Assembly: GCF_018310535.1 (NCBI RefSeq)
Contig: NZ_CP074102.1
Coordinates: 8,060,001-8,124,000 of the forward strand
Direction: 5' to 3'
Source: Streptomyces mirabilis
GTDB taxonomy: Bacteria; Actinomycetota; Actinomycetes; Streptomycetales; Streptomycetaceae
Length of the DNA: 64,000 nt
The notes under the pieces are model-generated. The model was given only the letters and a program-made list of their open reading frames with translations, ran no database searches and was not told the origin of the DNA. The position numbers and the translations under genes were made by a program. This document shows positions 62,686 to 64,000 of this stretch, in pieces (position 1 is the first letter of the stretch; every line of letters begins with the position of its first letter).

Positions 62686-63465
62686 ATGGCAATCATGGGT
62701 CGACTGGCCGGAAAAATCGCTTTCATCAGCGGAACGGGGGCCGGAATAGGGCGGGCCGCGGCCCAGGTATTCGCCGCGGAAGGCGCCACCGTATTCGGCT
62801 GCGACCTCGATGCCGACGCCGCCGCGGAAACGGTGGAACTCGTCGAGAAGGCCGGCGGCGTCATGCGGTCCCTCGCCCCGGTGGACCTCTCCACCGAGGA
62901 GGGCGCCCGCGAGTGGATCGACGCGGGCATCGAGGCCCTCGGCGGGATCGACATCCTCTACAACAACGCCTCCGCACTGCGGAACGGGCCGTTCGCGACC
63001 ATGCCGGCCGAGGACTGGTACTTCACCATCAAGAACGAGCTCGACATCCCCTACTTCTGCACGCAGGCGGCCTGGCCGCACCTGATCGCCCGCGGCGGCG
63101 GAGCCGTCCTCAACGTCGCCTCGGTGGCCGCCGTCCGGGGCGCCCCCTTCATGCCGATGGTCCCGCACGGCGCCGCCAAGGGCGGGGTGCTGGCGATGAG
63201 CAAGCACCTGTGCGCGGCCGGCGCCCCGCACCACATCCGGGTCAACACCATCGCCCCCGGCATGACCCGCACGGCCGCGACCGCGCCCTTCCTCGACGAC
63301 CCCGATGGACCGAAGGCGCAGCTGGAGGCGCGGATCCCGGTGGGCCGGGTGGGCGAGCCCGAGGACATCGCGCGCGCCGCCGCCTTCCTCTGCTCCGACG
63401 AGGCGGCGTTCGTCAACGGCGCCAACCTGATGGTCGACGGCGGCGACAGCGCGATGGCGGGCTGA
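62686..63465 (+). CDS. Short-chain dehydrogenase/reductase with atypical active site
   Basis: This protein of about 259 aa starts MGRLAGKIAFISGTGAGIGR with a standard NAD(P)-binding glycine motif (TGxxxGIG) and an acidic residue at CDLD, suggesting NAD preference. NNAS and NVASVAAVRG (Ser146) are normal, but the Y of the YxxxK active site is His161 in VPHGAAKGG, with Lys165 kept. Activity may differ from classic SDRs. The ATG at 62695 (MGRLAGK) with AAGGG 11 nt upstream is an equally good start. The first 100 bp use AT-ending codons more than the neighbours. Confidence 0.88.
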   Translation: MAIMGRLAGKIAFISGTGAGIGRAAAQVFAAEGATVFGCDLDADAAAETVELVEKAGGVMRSLAPVDLSTEEGAREWIDAGIEALGGIDILYNNASALRNGPFATMPAEDWYFTIKNELDIPYFCTQAAWPHLIARGGGAVLNVASVAAVRGAPFMPMVPHGAAKGGVLAMSKHLCAAGAPHHIRVNTIAPGMTRTAATAPFLDDPDGPKAQLEARIPVGRVGEPEDIARAAAFLCSDEAAFVNGANLMVDGGDSAMAG

Positions 63466-63471
63466 GCGCCG

Positions 63472-63885
63472 GTGACCGTCCGACTCGACCACGTGGGCGT
63501 CAACGTACGCGATCTGCCCGCCCAAACCATCTGGTACCAGGGGGCGTTCGGGCTCAGGACCGTCTTCGAGTTCACCCTCGAAGGACCCGGTCTGAGCGCC
63601 GTCGTCCTGGAACATCCGCACGGCTGGCGCGTCGAACTCCTCGCCAGGCCCGGATCCGCGCCGGGGCTGCGGGCCCCGGACCCGCTGACCGCCGCCCTCA
63701 CCGAGGGATACGGACACTTCGCGGTCACCACCCCCGAACTCGACCCCGTCTACGCGGCCTTGGTGGCGCACGGAGCGGGCGAGGCCATGAAACCGGGTCC
63801 TTCCCCCGAACCCGGTATTCGCATGGCCTGGGTCACCGACCCCGAGGGAAATCTCATCGAACTCATAGAGAAAAACGCAGAGTGA
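63472..63885 (+). CDS. VOC-family protein (glyoxalase/bleomycin-resistance/dioxygenase fold)
   Basis: This 137-aa protein has two VOC half-barrels: VRLDHVGVNVRDLPAQTIWY and YGHFAVTTPELDPVYAALV. The possible metal ligands are the early His (DHVGV), a later His (GHFAV) and Glu in GNLIELIEKNAE. It starts with GTG 6 bp after the SDR stop. Proteins like this isomerise, cleave or bind small molecules. Its tight spacing with the SDR gene indicates a shared pathway. Confidence 0.88.
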   Translation: MTVRLDHVGVNVRDLPAQTIWYQGAFGLRTVFEFTLEGPGLSAVVLEHPHGWRVELLARPGSAPGLRAPDPLTAALTEGYGHFAVTTPELDPVYAALVAHGAGEAMKPGPSPEPGIRMAWVTDPEGNLIELIEKNAE

Positions 63886-63896
63886 GGGCACGCACG

Positions 63897-64000
63897 ATGA
63901 CGGATTCGATCTCCACGAGCTCTTTGAAGAAACTGGACCTCGGAACACTCATAGCCTGCTGTCTCGCAGTTGCCGCCGCGCAACTGTGCATTACCGTTCC
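63897..64000 (+). CDS. Partial gene, probable MFS transporter N terminus
   Basis: Only about 34 codons are present (MTDSISTSSLKKLDLGTLIA, then a hydrophobic helix with CCLAVAAAQLCITVP). The short polar leader followed by a first membrane helix fits a drug-efflux MFS protein. It starts 11 bp after the VOC gene and is cut by the window end. Its codons are less GC-rich than the rest of the window. Confidence 0.55.
   Translation, partial: MTDSISTSSLKKLDLGTLIACCLAVAAAQLCITV

Noticed and set aside
1..64000. tRNA, rRNA or CRISPR loci
   Set aside because: No cloverleaf-like segment, ribosomal sequence or regularly spaced repeat array was seen in any of the intergenic regions.

Overview
The window is a piece of an actinobacterial chromosome, almost certainly Streptomyces. 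GC content is very high with strong third-position GC bias. GTG starts and four-base ATGA/GTGA gene overlaps are frequent. Several families are typical of streptomycetes: TerD, SseB, DUF2180, Rv1733c-like, HATPase anti-sigma-like and MptB. No rRNA, tRNA or CRISPR array is visible. All assignments were made by reading the sequence and its translations; no database search was run.

Layout. 0-6 kb: a TetR-DUF4865-phosphotriesterase-like operon on the minus strand with a near-perfect operator, then a SHOCT protein with a MacB/FtsX-type ABC exporter. 6-11 kb: an anti-sigma-like HATPase, a roughly 950-bp stretch without a gene, a small conserved protein, a PLP-dependent cysteine-synthase-like enzyme behind two abutting palindromes, an SRPBCC protein and a DeoR regulator. 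11-20 kb: a multi-pass membrane alpha/beta-hydrolase, a beta-helix/AAA+ fusion, an Rv1733c-type membrane protein, a MOSC protein, a Pro/Gln/Tyr-rich protein and a TerD protein. 20-27 kb: a hopanoid-type glycosyltransferase, an Asp/Glu racemase, a PH-like membrane protein, an O-antigen-ligase-like protein, Lnt, a Nudix hydrolase, and a PAS-PP2C gene that has lost its catalytic core. 27-35 kb: DUF2180, GT39, alpha-L-fucosidase, a flavin monooxygenase, SseB, the C-terminal remnant of an FAD-linked oxidase, a channel-like protein and a lone PqqB.

35.5-37.4 kb is an IS630-family element that carries a chloramphenicol phosphotransferase gene beside its transposase. It has 30-bp inverted ends, sits in a CTAG target, and is inserted exactly in the TAG stop codon of a MarR gene, which the TA duplication restores.

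38-46.4 kb is a galactan-utilisation locus: a LacI regulator, two sugar ABC permeases, a binding lipoprotein, a divergent GH42 beta-galactosidase and a secreted GH53 endo-galactanase, with a LacI-type operator between the divergent transcripts. 46.7-48 kb is a fluoride-export operon, crcB-DUF190-crcB, behind a probable fluoride riboswitch. It is followed by uppP and a very strong terminator. 49-55 kb is an asparagine/aspartate/glutamine catabolic block: GntR, permease, asparaginase, aspartase and glutaminase.

55-60 kb holds two polyprenol-dependent-type glycosyltransferases (MptB and GT87), a D-Ala-D-Ala carboxypeptidase and a short second Rho factor. 60-64 kb has a methyltransferase, then P450-SDR-VOC-MFS genes that look like the edge of a biosynthetic or detoxification cluster cut by the window end.

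The most noteworthy items are the cpt-carrying IS630 element and its stop-codon insertion, the short Rho paralogue, the tandem palindromes at 8.1 kb, the membrane-inserted hydrolase, the beta-helix/AAA+ fusion and the fluoride operon.
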